DNA from: an uncultured Muribaculaceae bacterium
Lineage (GTDB): Bacteria; Bacteroidota; Bacteroidia; Bacteroidales; Muribaculaceae
Direction of reading: 5' to 3'
DNA: 64,000 bases
Assembly: GCA_944321875.1 (NCBI GenBank)
Contig: CALUMX010000001.1
Span: 1-64,000 of the forward strand
Shown here: piece after piece, positions 17,114 through 27,035 of the stretch
Numbering within the stretch: position 1 is the stretch's first letter
Layout: each line of letters starts with the position of its first letter
Notes under the pieces: model-generated
The model's database searches: none
The model's input: the letters and a program-made list of their open reading frames with translations, nothing else
What the model was told of the DNA's origin: nothing
Position numbers and translations under genes: made by a program

Positions 17114-19975
17114 TTATTTAAAATCAATTAGGAACTCAATAAGCGACTTCTTCTCCGGCAAGTCAAACTTCTTGCGCAGACGATAGCGGGCAGCCTCCAC
17201 ACCGCGGATAGTCAGGTTGGTGACTTTCGCGATGTCCTTCGTCGACAGGTTCAGACGCAGGAGGGCGCAGAATTTCAAGTCGCTGGCCGTCAGCGACGGA
17301 TAGCGGTCGCGCAACTTCTGGAAGAAGTGGTTGTGAATCATGTCGAAATTCTTCTGATAGATGCTCCAGAACTCCAAGTTGCTCGTGCCCGACTCAAACT
17401 TCTTGAGCAGAGCCTCCATATCCTTCTGACTCATAGAGCCTTGCTGCTTCTGAGTGATGGAGTCCTTCAAGCTCTCGATAATCTGCTCCTTGGCATACAT
17501 ATCGAGAGCGAGGTTGGCCAGTTCCTTGCTCTTCGACGAAAGTTCCGACTCCAGCAGCTGCTGCTGTTGCTGTGCGATGAGCTTTTCCTGCTCAAGCATC
17601 TTGATGTTCTGCTTGTCACGCTCTACCTCATATTCCTTCTTACGCTTCTCCAACGCCTTGTTGGTGTGCCATTTGGAATAGAAGAAGATGCCGATACCCA
17701 GCACAATCACATAAATCAGGATGGCATAGACCGACAGATAAGCCGGACGGGGTACCGTAAACTTATAGGTCACCGTGCTGACAACCTCACCGCGCTCGTC
17801 AATGGCGTCGGCTTGCAACGTATAATCGCCGTAGGAAAGGTTGCTGAACACGACCATCGGCTCCTGGTTCTGCTGCTCAATCTCGTCAGCTCCCGTAAGC
17901 CGGTAGTGGAAACGTATCTTGTCTTTCTCAAAATTGGGGAAACTGAACAGGAACGTCACGCTTCCCTCGGAGTTCACACTTTCATTACCATCGTTGCTGA
18001 CAGGCAATGAGACAACGTCGCCGTTACCTCTCTGATAATAGACGGAACTGATTATCAACTTGGGTGTAAACCGCTTATTATCGGTCGATTTTCCAATCCG
18101 GCAACGGGCCACGGCATTATTCAGGTTGAAATAGACCATATCGTCGTCCTGAACGAACACATGACCGTTGTTCTCATTGTTCTGCAAACCGAAGAAGTCG
18201 ACCGGAATGTATCTGACACGCTTGAAGTTACCGTTCTCAAACTTCAGCTGCACATACTCCTGCTCGCCCGAAAGCCAGAACAGATTGTCGGTAACAGGAG
18301 TCGAGGAGTGGATGTTGCCGACAAGCGACAGCACATCGTTCAAATCCTTGTAAGGCACAATCTCTCCTGAAATATCGTCATAGGTATAGAGCTTTCCACC
18401 GCCGGAGAAGACAATCCGGCCTCTGATTTTCATCACATAGTTGGTCGTCGCGTCGTCACCGTCGAGCGTACGGAAATAGTGCATGTTGGTCACTTTCGTC
18501 AAGTCACGGTTCAACTCTATACGATAGATACCCACGTTCATATTGGCAGCCCACACCGTACCGCTCTGGTCCACCTCCAACTGCCTGACAGGAGCCGAGA
18601 AACCCTCCACGTACCCCGAAATTGCCCAACGGCCGTTATGCTTCCGGTAAACGCGAAGTTCCGAATAAGTGGATTCAAGAATCACGTCCTCGCCGTTCAG
18701 ATGGCAGAGCACCATCGACGTACTACTGCTGCGCGAGCCGGGGACAGGAACCACGTTGCCATTCTCCAGCTCCAGCGTCTGCGTGTTATGTCCGACAAAC
18801 GTCTGATTTCCAAAAGTCGACACATGCCAGTTCTGCCCTCCCGTACCGTCAACCAGGTGAATGTTTCCGGTCAGGAAATCGTAACGGTAGAAGCCCTGGT
18901 TCGTAGCGAGATACATATCGTTACCGTGAATATCTACGTCGTAAATCATACCCAACTGGTCCTCACCCCGCTCAGGCATCATGATGGAGAACTCCGAACC
19001 GGTGTGAATCAGCGCCACACCATTGTCGAGTGCCGCCCATACATTGTTTCTCCGGTCACAGAACAGACCAAGTACGGAGTTGTTGTTCAGACCGTTTTCG
19101 ATATTGTAACGCCAGCGCAGCTTGCCGTCCAACCCGATGGCATAGATACCGTCGAGAATCGTACCCACGATGAGCAGCGAGTCTTGCGTCATGACCGCAC
19201 GGTTGATTTTAAAGCGCGAGAGCTTGCCGTCCACTTCTGTCTCGAAACGGCTCACCTCCGTCCCGTTCAGACGGTACAATCCGCTCGTTTCCGTACAGAG
19301 AATGGCTTTGTCATCACCCATTCCCATGGCTGCCACCACATTGTCTTTCAGCACACTGTAGGGGATAATCTCATTGAAGTTACGGCCGTCGAAAAGGAAA
19401 TAGCCCTTTCCTATCATCTGAGCGTAGAGCTTACCGTTGAGCTTATGGAAATAGAGCGGCCGTTTACCTGAGTTATACCACCTCTTCACCGTCTTGCCGT
19501 CGTAGGTAAAATAAGAGTTGAACGACTGGAAATAGATGACGCCGTTCAGCTCCCAGATGTTCCATATCTCCTCATTGACCATCTCCGACTTCTTCAGCGG
19601 CGCACTGAGCGACTTGTAGTTCAGCACTCCGTTGCCGTCTTTCTGGAAATAGCCGAATTCCTCATAGGAGCCGACATATATCTTTTCGTCCAGCACATAC
19701 AGACTGCGGATGACAAACCGTCCCGGAATCGCCACCTGCTTCCAGAAATAGCCGTCATAGATGAGCAGACCCTTGTTGTTTCCCACGTAAATTTCCCCAT
19801 TCTCACTCTGCGACAGCGACCAGTTCTGAATGCCCATCCCGGCACCATAGTCCTTCGTCGTATAGTTAGTCACCACCGGCTTAAAGCTGGCGGCGAATCC
19901 GGCCATACTGCCGGCTATGCAGCACATCAATAAGGCGAGTACCCGGAATATGTAGGTAAATTCTTTAAATTTCAT
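17114..19975 (-). CDS. SusR-like membrane-spanning transcription regulator
   Basis: The protein has 953 residues from the ATG at 19975 (signal-anchor MKFKEFTYIFRVLALLMCC); the frame extends 17 codons upstream without a plausible signal. Residues about 40-650 carry repeated Reg_prop/beta-propeller blades (NGEIYVGNNKGLLIYDG, GTVWAANMNVGIYRIE), then a Y_Y_Y domain (LSYGDYTLQADAIDERG). A transmembrane helix follows (YAILIYVIVLGIGIFFYS), then a Gln/Glu-rich coiled coil and a C-terminal LuxR-type helix-turn-helix (LNLSTKDIAKVTNLTIRGVEAAR). There is no kinase domain, so this is not a hybrid two-component sensor. The periplasmic part should sense a glycan fragment and the HTH should activate the divergent susC operon. 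Confidence 0.88.
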   Translation of the reverse strand: MKFKEFTYIFRVLALLMCCIAGSMAGFAASFKPVVTNYTTKDYGAGMGIQNWSLSQSENGEIYVGNNKGLLIYDGYFWKQVAIPGRFVIRSLYVLDEKIYVGSYEEFGYFQKDGNGVLNYKSLSAPLKKSEMVNEEIWNIWELNGVIYFQSFNSYFTYDGKTVKRWYNSGKRPLYFHKLNGKLYAQMIGKGYFLFDGRNFNEIIPYSVLKDNVVAAMGMGDDKAILCTETSGLYRLNGTEVSRFETEVDGKLSRFKINRAVMTQDSLLIVGTILDGIYAIGLDGKLRWRYNIENGLNNNSVLGLFCDRRNNVWAALDNGVALIHTGSEFSIMMPERGEDQLGMIYDVDIHGNDMYLATNQGFYRYDFLTGNIHLVDGTGGQNWHVSTFGNQTFVGHNTQTLELENGNVVPVPGSRSSSTSMVLCHLNGEDVILESTYSELRVYRKHNGRWAISGYVEGFSAPVRQLEVDQSGTVWAANMNVGIYRIELNRDLTKVTNMHYFRTLDGDDATTNYVMKIRGRIVFSGGGKLYTYDDISGEIVPYKDLNDVLSLVGNIHSSTPVTDNLFWLSGEQEYVQLKFENGNFKRVRYIPVDFFGLQNNENNGHVFVQDDDMVYFNLNNAVARCRIGKSTDNKRFTPKLIISSVYYQRGNGDVVSLPVSNDGNESVNSEGSVTFLFSFPNFEKDKIRFHYRLTGADEIEQQNQEPMVVFSNLSYGDYTLQADAIDERGEVVSTVTYKFTVPRPAYLSVYAILIYVIVLGIGIFFYSKWHTNKALEKRKKEYEVERDKQNIKMLEQEKLIAQQQQQLLESELSSKSKELANLALDMYAKEQIIESLKDSITQKQQGSMSQKDMEALLKKFESGTSNLEFWSIYQKNFDMIHNHFFQKLRDRYPSLTASDLKFCALLRLNLSTKDIAKVTNLTIRGVEAARYRLRKKFDLPEKKSLIEFLIDFK

Positions 19976-20014
19976 GGAATAAATTGTAAAATAGTGGTTT
20001 GCTACTTCTGTCCA

Positions 20015-20022
20015 CAAAGTTA
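20015..20022 (-). promoter_or_regulatory. -7 box for the SusR-like regulator
   Basis: The minus strand reads TAACTTTG (perfect TAnnTTTG), 39 nt before the start codon at 19975. The -33 region is poor. Confidence 0.45.
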
Positions 20023-20190
20023 GCAAAGATTATCAAACTTCATAATCCTTCCCCTAAAAGGCTTTTGCTTATTTGACTATTTTAACACTTCGAAAAACAC
20101 CCCTTCCGGAATCGTATAAGACATCCACAGCACTTCAAAGACGTGGTATTTTTAGCGAATATATTGTCATTTAAGGTGTTAAATCTAAAA

Positions 20191-20279
20191 AACGTACCAA
20201 AAACGTAGTGTTGTACAACATAAACGTAGTGGCGTAGTATACAATTATTTATTTTAAAAAATGTAATAATGTTTCTTTG
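20191..20279 (+). promoter_or_regulatory. susC control region: phased CGTA repeats, palindrome and -7 box
   Basis: CGTA-containing repeats begin at 20193, 20204, 20225 and 20233; the first gaps are 11 and 21 nt, one and two helical turns. AACGTAGTG occurs at 20202 and 20223. Between them is the perfect palindrome TGTTGTACAACA (20209-20220). A near-consensus -7 box, TTTCTTTG, is at 20272-20279, 44 nt before the susC start. There is no -33 TTTG, as expected for an activated promoter. The rest of the 19976-20322 gap shows no gene. Confidence 0.5.
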
Positions 20280-20322
20280 CAGTGTGAAAAACAATTTACC
20301 GATAAATTTAAGCACAATAAAA

Positions 20323-23300
20323 ATGAGAAAGCAATTCTTTACATTTTTACTTGGTCTTACGTTTGTTTCCTCAGCGGCATTCGCCCAACAGACAAAGACA
20401 GTAAAAGGTACGGTGGTTGACAAAGACAACCTCCCGGTAATCGGAGCCACCATTATGGTAAACGGCTCATCAATTGGTACAGTTACCGACATCGATGGTA
20501 ACTACACATTGAACAATGTTCCTGAAAACGCGATCATCTCCTATTCTTATATAGGTATGAAGTCTCAGGAAGTAAAAGTTGCAGGACAATCCGAAATCAA
20601 CATCACAATGACTCCGGATGCCCAGAATCTTGAAGACGTTGTCGTAATCGGTTACGGTTCGGCAAAGGCCAAAGACTTGACAGCTCCTATCGCAGTAGTA
20701 AAGGGTGACGAATTGATTACTCAACCGACATCTTCACCGATGGCAGCCCTCCAAGGTAAAGTTCCAGGTGTAAACATTCTTAACTCAGGTACTCCGGGTG
20801 CCGGTCCTAAGGTAAAAATCCGTGGTATCGGTTCATTCTCTGACTCTACTCCGTTGTATGTAGTCGACGGTATGTTCTACGACAACATCGACTTCCTCAA
20901 CAACGCCGACATTCAGGAAATGTCAATCCTGAAGGACGCTTCTGCATCAGCTATCTATGGTGTGCGTGCCGCTAACGGTGTTGTCATCATCACAACAAAG
21001 AAGGGTCGCAAGAACCAAGATGCAAAAATCACTTACAACGGTTATGTAGGTATCCAAAAGGCAACCAACGTATTGGAAATGACCAACTCTTCTCAATACG
21101 CAGAATTGCTCCGCGAAGCTGGCGAAGATGTCTATGGCAGCTATCTCCAATCATCCATTAAAAACTGGGGCGGTGACTACGAAAGCAATCAATACAATGC
21201 CGATACAGACTGGTATGACGAAATGCTCCGTACAGCCGTTATGACTAACCACAGCCTCAGCATCACTGGTGGTAGCGAAAAGGCTACTTACTCTGCCGGT
21301 CTTAGCTATCTTTCACAAGACGGTATCATGAATATGGAAAACTATTACCGCCGTCTTAACTTCCGTGCAGCTTTGGATTACGACGCAACAAGCTGGTTGA
21401 AGATTGGTTTCAACGGTATCTTCAGTAATTCAGAACAACAGTTGCCTAACAACACAGCTTGGGTATATGGCTACGATATGGCTCCAATCATGCCGGTTTA
21501 CGATGCCAACACTACTACAAGCAAGGACGGTTGGGCTTCTCCACAAGATTTAACTGGTATCAGCTCCAATCTCTACAACCCGATGACTGCGTTGGAAAAT
21601 TATGATTCCCGCAACGATAACTATCAGGTATTGACTAACTTCTATGCTCAACTGAACCTCATCCCGAGCAAGTTGACATTCAAGACTAACTACAGCTATG
21701 ACTACTCTAACATCCGTGGAACAAACTTCACGCCGACATACTATGTAAGCTCATGGCAGAAGAACGAAACCAACTCTTTGACAAAATCGGTTTCAACTTA
21801 CTACAAGTCTATCTGGGATAACACATTGAACTACAACGACCGTTGGGGCGACCACAAACTTGGCGTAATGCTCGGTCACTCAGCTCGTTGGGAAAACTAT
21901 CGCTACCTCTCTGGTACAGCTACCAACATCCCGGAAGGCGCTGACGAGTACAAGTACCTCAACCTCGGTAACTACGAAGGCCGTACATTGAGTGACAATG
22001 GTACTTCATATCGCGGTCTCTCTTTCTTCGGTCGTGTAAACTATGACTACGCAGGCAAGTACCTGTTGATGTTCACAATGCGTGCCGATGGTTCTTCCAA
22101 GTATCAGGAAAAGTGGGGTTACTTCCCATCAGTAGGTGGTGCATGGGTTATCTCTGAGGAAGAATTCATGAAAGACCAGAAAGCATTTGACTTCTTGAAA
22201 CTCCGTGCAAGCTGGGGTCGTCTTGGTAACGATAAGGTAGCTGCCAGCGACGGTTTCGCATCTATCGCTACCGGTAACGGTGCATCAGGTGTATTCGACG
22301 GCGTTGTCGTTGACGGATGGCAGAACACTACTTACTTCAGCTGGTTGCGCTGGGAGGTTGTTGACGAAGCCAATGTCGGCTTGCAGTTCACAACTTTGAA
22401 CGACCGTTTCGATGTTGACGTTGACTGGTATCACCGTATGACAAAGAACGCTGTCATCAGCCCGCAAATCCCGATGACTAACACTTACATTGCAAAGAAC
22501 ACAGGTGAAATCCTCAACACAGGTCTCGACCTGCAAATGACTTGGTCAGACAAGATTGGTAAGGACTTCAGCTACTATATCGGTGCAAACCTTTCTTACC
22601 TCCACAATGAAGTAAAAACACTTGACGGCGGTCTGCAACTCGTACGCGGTGGCAAGACTGTACAAAAAGTTGGTGAAAAGATGAACTCATTCTGGGGCTA
22701 CAAGGTAGCAGGTGTATATCAAACAGCAGAAGAGTGTGCAAATGACCCAATCGCTGTAGCCAACGGCTTGAAACCTGGTGACTTGAGATATGAAGACTTG
22801 AATAACGACGGTAAGATTGACGGTCAAGACAAGCAAGTTCTTGGTTCTTACATTCCTGACTTCACTTACGGTATCAACCTCGGCTTCTCTTACAAGAACT
22901 TTGACTTTGCTATTTCCGGTTACGGACAGGCTGGTGCTGAACTTTTCAACCGTAAACGTGCACACCGTTACGCTTGCTCATACTTCAACTTCGATAAGGA
23001 CTTCTATGAAAACCGTTGGACAGGAGAAGGAACATCCAATACTTACCCTTCAGCAGAAGGTATGACAAGAACTTGGAACATCGGTGACCAGAACGTCAGC
23101 TCATTCCTTGTTGAATCAGCCAACTACTTCCGTATCCAGAACATCACACTCGGATACTCATTCAAGAACGTGAAGATGGGTAGCTACACAATGCCGGGCA
23201 TCCGCTTGAGCTTCACTGCTGACCGTCCATTCACTACATTCAAGGCAAACAGCTTCTCTCCGGAACTTTCTGACCCGGAAGGATGGGATACAGAAGTATA

Positions 23301-23346
23301 TCCGTTGACAGCGACTTACACATTCGGTGTTCAACTTGATTTCTAA
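20323..23346 (+). CDS. SusC/RagA-family TonB-linked outer-membrane transporter
   Basis: The protein has 1007 residues from the ATG at 20323 (MRKQFFTFLLGLTFVSSAAFAQQ, a clean signal peptide; upstream frame residues do not look like one). A carboxypeptidase-regulatory domain (VKGTVVDKDNLPVIGATIMV) is followed by the TonB-box-like stretch LEDVVVIGYG. The plug has the SusC hallmarks VRGxx-type KIRGIGSFSDSTPLYVVDG and SILKDASASAIYGVRAANGVV. The barrel ends PLTATYTFGVQLDF. It imports oligosaccharides captured by its SusD partner, encoded 36 nt downstream. Codon choice is biased toward frequent codons, hinting at high expression. Confidence 0.96.
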   Translation: MRKQFFTFLLGLTFVSSAAFAQQTKTVKGTVVDKDNLPVIGATIMVNGSSIGTVTDIDGNYTLNNVPENAIISYSYIGMKSQEVKVAGQSEINITMTPDAQNLEDVVVIGYGSAKAKDLTAPIAVVKGDELITQPTSSPMAALQGKVPGVNILNSGTPGAGPKVKIRGIGSFSDSTPLYVVDGMFYDNIDFLNNADIQEMSILKDASASAIYGVRAANGVVIITTKKGRKNQDAKITYNGYVGIQKATNVLEMTNSSQYAELLREAGEDVYGSYLQSSIKNWGGDYESNQYNADTDWYDEMLRTAVMTNHSLSITGGSEKATYSAGLSYLSQDGIMNMENYYRRLNFRAALDYDATSWLKIGFNGIFSNSEQQLPNNTAWVYGYDMAPIMPVYDANTTTSKDGWASPQDLTGISSNLYNPMTALENYDSRNDNYQVLTNFYAQLNLIPSKLTFKTNYSYDYSNIRGTNFTPTYYVSSWQKNETNSLTKSVSTYYKSIWDNTLNYNDRWGDHKLGVMLGHSARWENYRYLSGTATNIPEGADEYKYLNLGNYEGRTLSDNGTSYRGLSFFGRVNYDYAGKYLLMFTMRADGSSKYQEKWGYFPSVGGAWVISEEEFMKDQKAFDFLKLRASWGRLGNDKVAASDGFASIATGNGASGVFDGVVVDGWQNTTYFSWLRWEVVDEANVGLQFTTLNDRFDVDVDWYHRMTKNAVISPQIPMTNTYIAKNTGEILNTGLDLQMTWSDKIGKDFSYYIGANLSYLHNEVKTLDGGLQLVRGGKTVQKVGEKMNSFWGYKVAGVYQTAEECANDPIAVANGLKPGDLRYEDLNNDGKIDGQDKQVLGSYIPDFTYGINLGFSYKNFDFAISGYGQAGAELFNRKRAHRYACSYFNFDKDFYENRWTGEGTSNTYPSAEGMTRTWNIGDQNVSSFLVESANYFRIQNITLGYSFKNVKMGSYTMPGIRLSFTADRPFTTFKANSFSPELSDPEGWDTEVYPLTATYTFGVQLDF

Positions 23347-23382
23347 TCACTTCACTCACAAAATTCTCTAATATCAAACAAC

Positions 23383-24906
23383 ATGAAATTGATTAAAAGA
23401 ACATTAGCATACGCAGCGTCCGCACTTCTTCTTGTGAGCGGAACTGCTTGTAGCGACTTTCTTGACAAAGCACCGGAAAACAAGGTGCCGGAAGAAAGCA
23501 TCGACTACACTAACCTCAACAACATGTACCAGCCGGTTTCGGGTGTGTACGCAGTAGTAAGAACTGGTGGTCTGCACTGGATTACATTACCGTTGCTCAT
23601 CGTTCGTGATGACGATGTTTGGTCAGGCCGTCACGATGACCAGGGTGACTTGGTAACAATCGGTGAGAACTTCATCTATAACAACAGCTTCTGGGGTCTC
23701 AACGAGTCTTGGAACCAGCACTACAGCATCATCCGCTATGCCAACACAGCACTCAACGACTTGGAGCAATTTAAAGCAAACATCACTACCGATGCTGACA
23801 TGCTCCGCTACAAGACTTATAGCGGTGAGGTTCACTTCCTCCGCGCTTACGCTTACTACCGTCTGACTCAGCTCTTCGGTGACGTAACTATCCTGAAGGA
23901 CAACTTGCAGTCTGACAACACTCGTTCAAAACGTGACGTTGTTTACCAATACATGCTCCAGGAAGACTTGAAGTATGCAATGGAAAACCTTCCGGAAGTT
24001 CACCCGGCCAACGCTGAGCACAAGGGTGCCGTTACAGCCTATACAGCTGCCGCTCTTGCAGCAAAGGTTAACTTGCAGATGGGTAACTACGAAGAAGTAG
24101 AACGCCTGACTGACTACATCATCAACGACGGTAAGTTCAAATTGTATGACGATTTCTACAACCTGTTCAAGACAGCCGGTAAGCTCTGCAGCGAATCAAT
24201 GTTTGAGGTTCAAGTTACTAACTTCGGCGTAGGTTCAGGTGAGGAAATCCGTCCGGGAGAATGGTATGTATTCCAAGGTCCGGTTAACGACGGTGTCGTT
24301 TCAGGATGGGGATTCATCGGCTACCGTGACCAATTCGTTAAATGGGCAGAAGACCGTGGTGAGACAGTTCGTGCCACTACTACCTTCCTGAAGGGTGGCG
24401 AGACAACTCCGAGCGGCGACTACATCAAGGGTACTGACAATATCACAGCTACTAACTGCTGGAATGGTAAATCTTACCTGCCGGCTAACGAGACAATCGA
24501 AGGTCGTGGCTATGGTTCTGGCAACAACATCCGCGTGCTCCGCTATGCTGACGTTCTTCTTATGAACTCTGAAGCTAAGGTTCGCCTCGGCAAAGATGGT
24601 AAGTATGGTTACAACGAAGTTCGTAAACGCGCTCACATGCCGGAAACTACATCTAACCCGTCAATCGAAGAAATCCTCGACGAACGTCGTATGGAGCTCG
24701 CAGGCGAATGGGGTGAGCGTTACATGGACCTCGTACGTACAGGCCAGGCTCAGACAGTGCTCAACGAAGGTGCTGACAGCAACCCGACAGACCGCTACAT
24801 CATTGTCAACGGATGGACTCCTGACAAGACTTACTATCCTATCCCATTAACTCAAATTGAAAACGCTCCGGAGTTGGCTAACGCTCCGAAGGAAACTCTC
24901 GAATAA
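23383..24906 (+). CDS. SusD/RagB-family surface glycan-binding lipoprotein
   Basis: The protein has 507 residues. Its lipoprotein signal is MKLIKRTLAYAASALLLVSGTAC, followed by the typical SDFLDKAPENKVPEES. The TPR-rich body carries the usual RAYAYYRLTQLFGDVTIL block and the C-terminal DERRMELAGEWGERYMDLVRTG segment, ending YYPIPLTQIENAP. SusD lids the SusC barrel and binds glycan at the surface. Its stop codon shares one base with the next start (TAATG), implying translational coupling to the GH43-like gene. Confidence 0.96.
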   Translation: MKLIKRTLAYAASALLLVSGTACSDFLDKAPENKVPEESIDYTNLNNMYQPVSGVYAVVRTGGLHWITLPLLIVRDDDVWSGRHDDQGDLVTIGENFIYNNSFWGLNESWNQHYSIIRYANTALNDLEQFKANITTDADMLRYKTYSGEVHFLRAYAYYRLTQLFGDVTILKDNLQSDNTRSKRDVVYQYMLQEDLKYAMENLPEVHPANAEHKGAVTAYTAAALAAKVNLQMGNYEEVERLTDYIINDGKFKLYDDFYNLFKTAGKLCSESMFEVQVTNFGVGSGEEIRPGEWYVFQGPVNDGVVSGWGFIGYRDQFVKWAEDRGETVRATTTFLKGGETTPSGDYIKGTDNITATNCWNGKSYLPANETIEGRGYGSGNNIRVLRYADVLLMNSEAKVRLGKDGKYGYNEVRKRAHMPETTSNPSIEEILDERRMELAGEWGERYMDLVRTGQAQTVLNEGADSNPTDRYIIVNGWTPDKTYYPIPLTQIENAPELANAPKETLE

Positions 24907-27017
24907 TGATTTCAAGATTGATTTCAAATATTCTCATCAGCTGTGGATTTGCGCTTGCCGGATTGTCGGCAAGCGCCGCTCCCGGCGATTCAGTCGTTGT
25001 TGTCAAAGGACAAGTCAGCGACTATTTTATTACTGTGACGAAAACCCGTATTGTGGAAGGCATCGTCCGCGACGAGAACGGCAAGCCGCTGGAAGGCGCT
25101 ACCGTCATGTTCTTCGCCTCTCCGATGCACTGCACAACCGATGCCAACGGACACTATACAATTAAAGGCTCTGAAGCAGACCGAAAATTGTATGTTTACT
25201 ATCCCGGAAAAGAGATAGCAAACATACAACTCGAATTGACCGACCTGAACGTTGATGTCACTCTGGTAAAGGAAAAGGGCAGAAAAATCATGTACCGCAA
25301 GGCCGCTCAAGCCACAAAATGGTACAATCCTGCATCCTACAAGGCTCGCACATACTGTAACCCGATGAACATCAGCTACAACTACGAGCCGTTCAACAAT
25401 AACGTAAAGCCTAACGGCTCCTTCCGTTCGGCTGCCGACCCGATGGGACTCACCTACAAGGGTGAATACTTCCTCTTCTCGACCAATCAGGGCGGTTTCC
25501 ACTACTCAAAGGATTTGAGCAACTGGGATTTTGCTCCGGCAAGCTTCCAGCGCCATCCGACCGATGATGACCAGTGTGCCCCGGCGGCATTCGTCAGCGG
25601 CGACACGCTGTTCTACACAGGCTCTACCTACTACGGTCTGCCAATGTGGTACAGCGAGAATCCGAAAGGCGGACGCTTCAAGAAAGCCATCGACTGCGGT
25701 GTGCTCCCCTGGTGGGACCCTTATCTGTTCCTCGACGATGACGGTAAGCTCTATCTCTACTACGGTTCCAGCAACGAATACCCGATGAAGGGTGTACAGG
25801 TGAGCCGCGACGATTTCCACCCCATCAGCAAGATTCACGACCTGCTGATGCTCCACCCGAAAGAACACGGATGGGAGCGGTTCGGAATGAACAACGATGA
25901 TGAGACTACTCTCGACCCCTTCACTGAAGGAACGTCGATGACAAAGCACAACGGAAAATACTACCTGCAATACGGTGCTCCGGGTACGGAGTTCAAGGTA
26001 TATGCCGACGGTGTCTATGTGGGCGACTCTCCACTCGGCCCGTTCACCTATCAGAAGCACAACCCGATGAGCTACAAGCCGGGCGGCTTCGTTCAGGGAA
26101 GCGGACACGGAGGTACGTTCTGCGACGTGAAAGGCAACTACTGGCACGTATCCACCTGCATGCTGTCGCTGAAATATAAGTTTGAGCGCCGCATCGGCCT
26201 CTACCCGACGGCTTTCGATGCCGACGGCGTAATGTACAGCTCAGCAGCCTTCGGCGACTACCCTAACTGGAACGCTGATTTCGACATCAAGAATCCGGCT
26301 GACCGCTTTACGGGATGGATGCTCCTCTCTCTCGGCAAGAAAGCCTGCGCTTCAAGCACCGACAGCATCTATGTGGCTTCCAACCTTACAGATGAGAGCA
26401 TGCGTACTTTCTGGGCTGCCGAATCAGGTGAGCCGGGCGAATGGATTTCCATCGACCTCGACGGCGTGAAGACCATCAAGGCTATCCAGCTCAACTATTA
26501 CGACTACAAGACCGTACAGCACAACCGTGCAAACGACGTGTACTACCAATACCGCATCTACGCTTCCAACGACGGTAAGAACTGGGAGCTGGTTGTCGAC
26601 AAGAGCGACAACGACCGCGACTGCCCGCACGACTATGTGGAACTGCAGTCTGACCTCCAGGCTCGCTACCTGAAATTGGAGAACGTACACATGCCGTCCG
26701 GCCATTTCTGCCTGTCAGAGTTCCGCGTGTTCGGCTTCGGCGATTGCGAGAAACCGGCTCCTGTAAAGGGTCTGCGCGTAGACCGCGACAAGAACGACAA
26801 GCGAAACGCTATGATTCGCTGGGAGAAATCGGCTGATGCCTATGGTTACAACATCTACTACGGTATCGCACCCGACAAGATGTACAACGCCATCACCGTC
26901 TATGGAAACAACGAATACGACATGCGTGGTCTCGACCGGGATACTGAATACTACATCACCATCGAAGCTCTGAACGAAGCAGGCGTGTCACAACAAGCGA
27001 AAACCATCAGGAAATAA
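24906..27017 (+). CDS. GH43-like beta-propeller protein with regulatory-like, discoidin and Fn3 domains
   Basis: The protein has 703 residues. A signal peptide (to about residue 25) precedes a carboxypeptidase-regulatory-like domain (about 48-117, VEGIVRDENGKPLEGATVMF). A five-bladed GH43-type domain follows (about 135-470), with the usual acidic residues: SAADPMG, WWDPYLFLDDDGKLYLYYG and FTEGTSM. Next are a discoidin/CBM32-like domain (about 475-620, FWAAESGEPGEWISIDLDG) and a C-terminal fibronectin type III domain (about 625-703). It starts on the last base of the susD stop codon. GH43 enzymes usually remove arabinose, xylose or galactose. In a beta-glucan locus it may trim side groups or act mainly as a binding protein (uncertain). 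Confidence 0.82.
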   Translation: MISRLISNILISCGFALAGLSASAAPGDSVVVVKGQVSDYFITVTKTRIVEGIVRDENGKPLEGATVMFFASPMHCTTDANGHYTIKGSEADRKLYVYYPGKEIANIQLELTDLNVDVTLVKEKGRKIMYRKAAQATKWYNPASYKARTYCNPMNISYNYEPFNNNVKPNGSFRSAADPMGLTYKGEYFLFSTNQGGFHYSKDLSNWDFAPASFQRHPTDDDQCAPAAFVSGDTLFYTGSTYYGLPMWYSENPKGGRFKKAIDCGVLPWWDPYLFLDDDGKLYLYYGSSNEYPMKGVQVSRDDFHPISKIHDLLMLHPKEHGWERFGMNNDDETTLDPFTEGTSMTKHNGKYYLQYGAPGTEFKVYADGVYVGDSPLGPFTYQKHNPMSYKPGGFVQGSGHGGTFCDVKGNYWHVSTCMLSLKYKFERRIGLYPTAFDADGVMYSSAAFGDYPNWNADFDIKNPADRFTGWMLLSLGKKACASSTDSIYVASNLTDESMRTFWAAESGEPGEWISIDLDGVKTIKAIQLNYYDYKTVQHNRANDVYYQYRIYASNDGKNWELVVDKSDNDRDCPHDYVELQSDLQARYLKLENVHMPSGHFCLSEFRVFGFGDCEKPAPVKGLRVDRDKNDKRNAMIRWEKSADAYGYNIYYGIAPDKMYNAITVYGNNEYDMRGLDRDTEYYITIEALNEAGVSQQAKTIRK

Positions 27018-27035
27018 TAAAACGATACTTCAACT

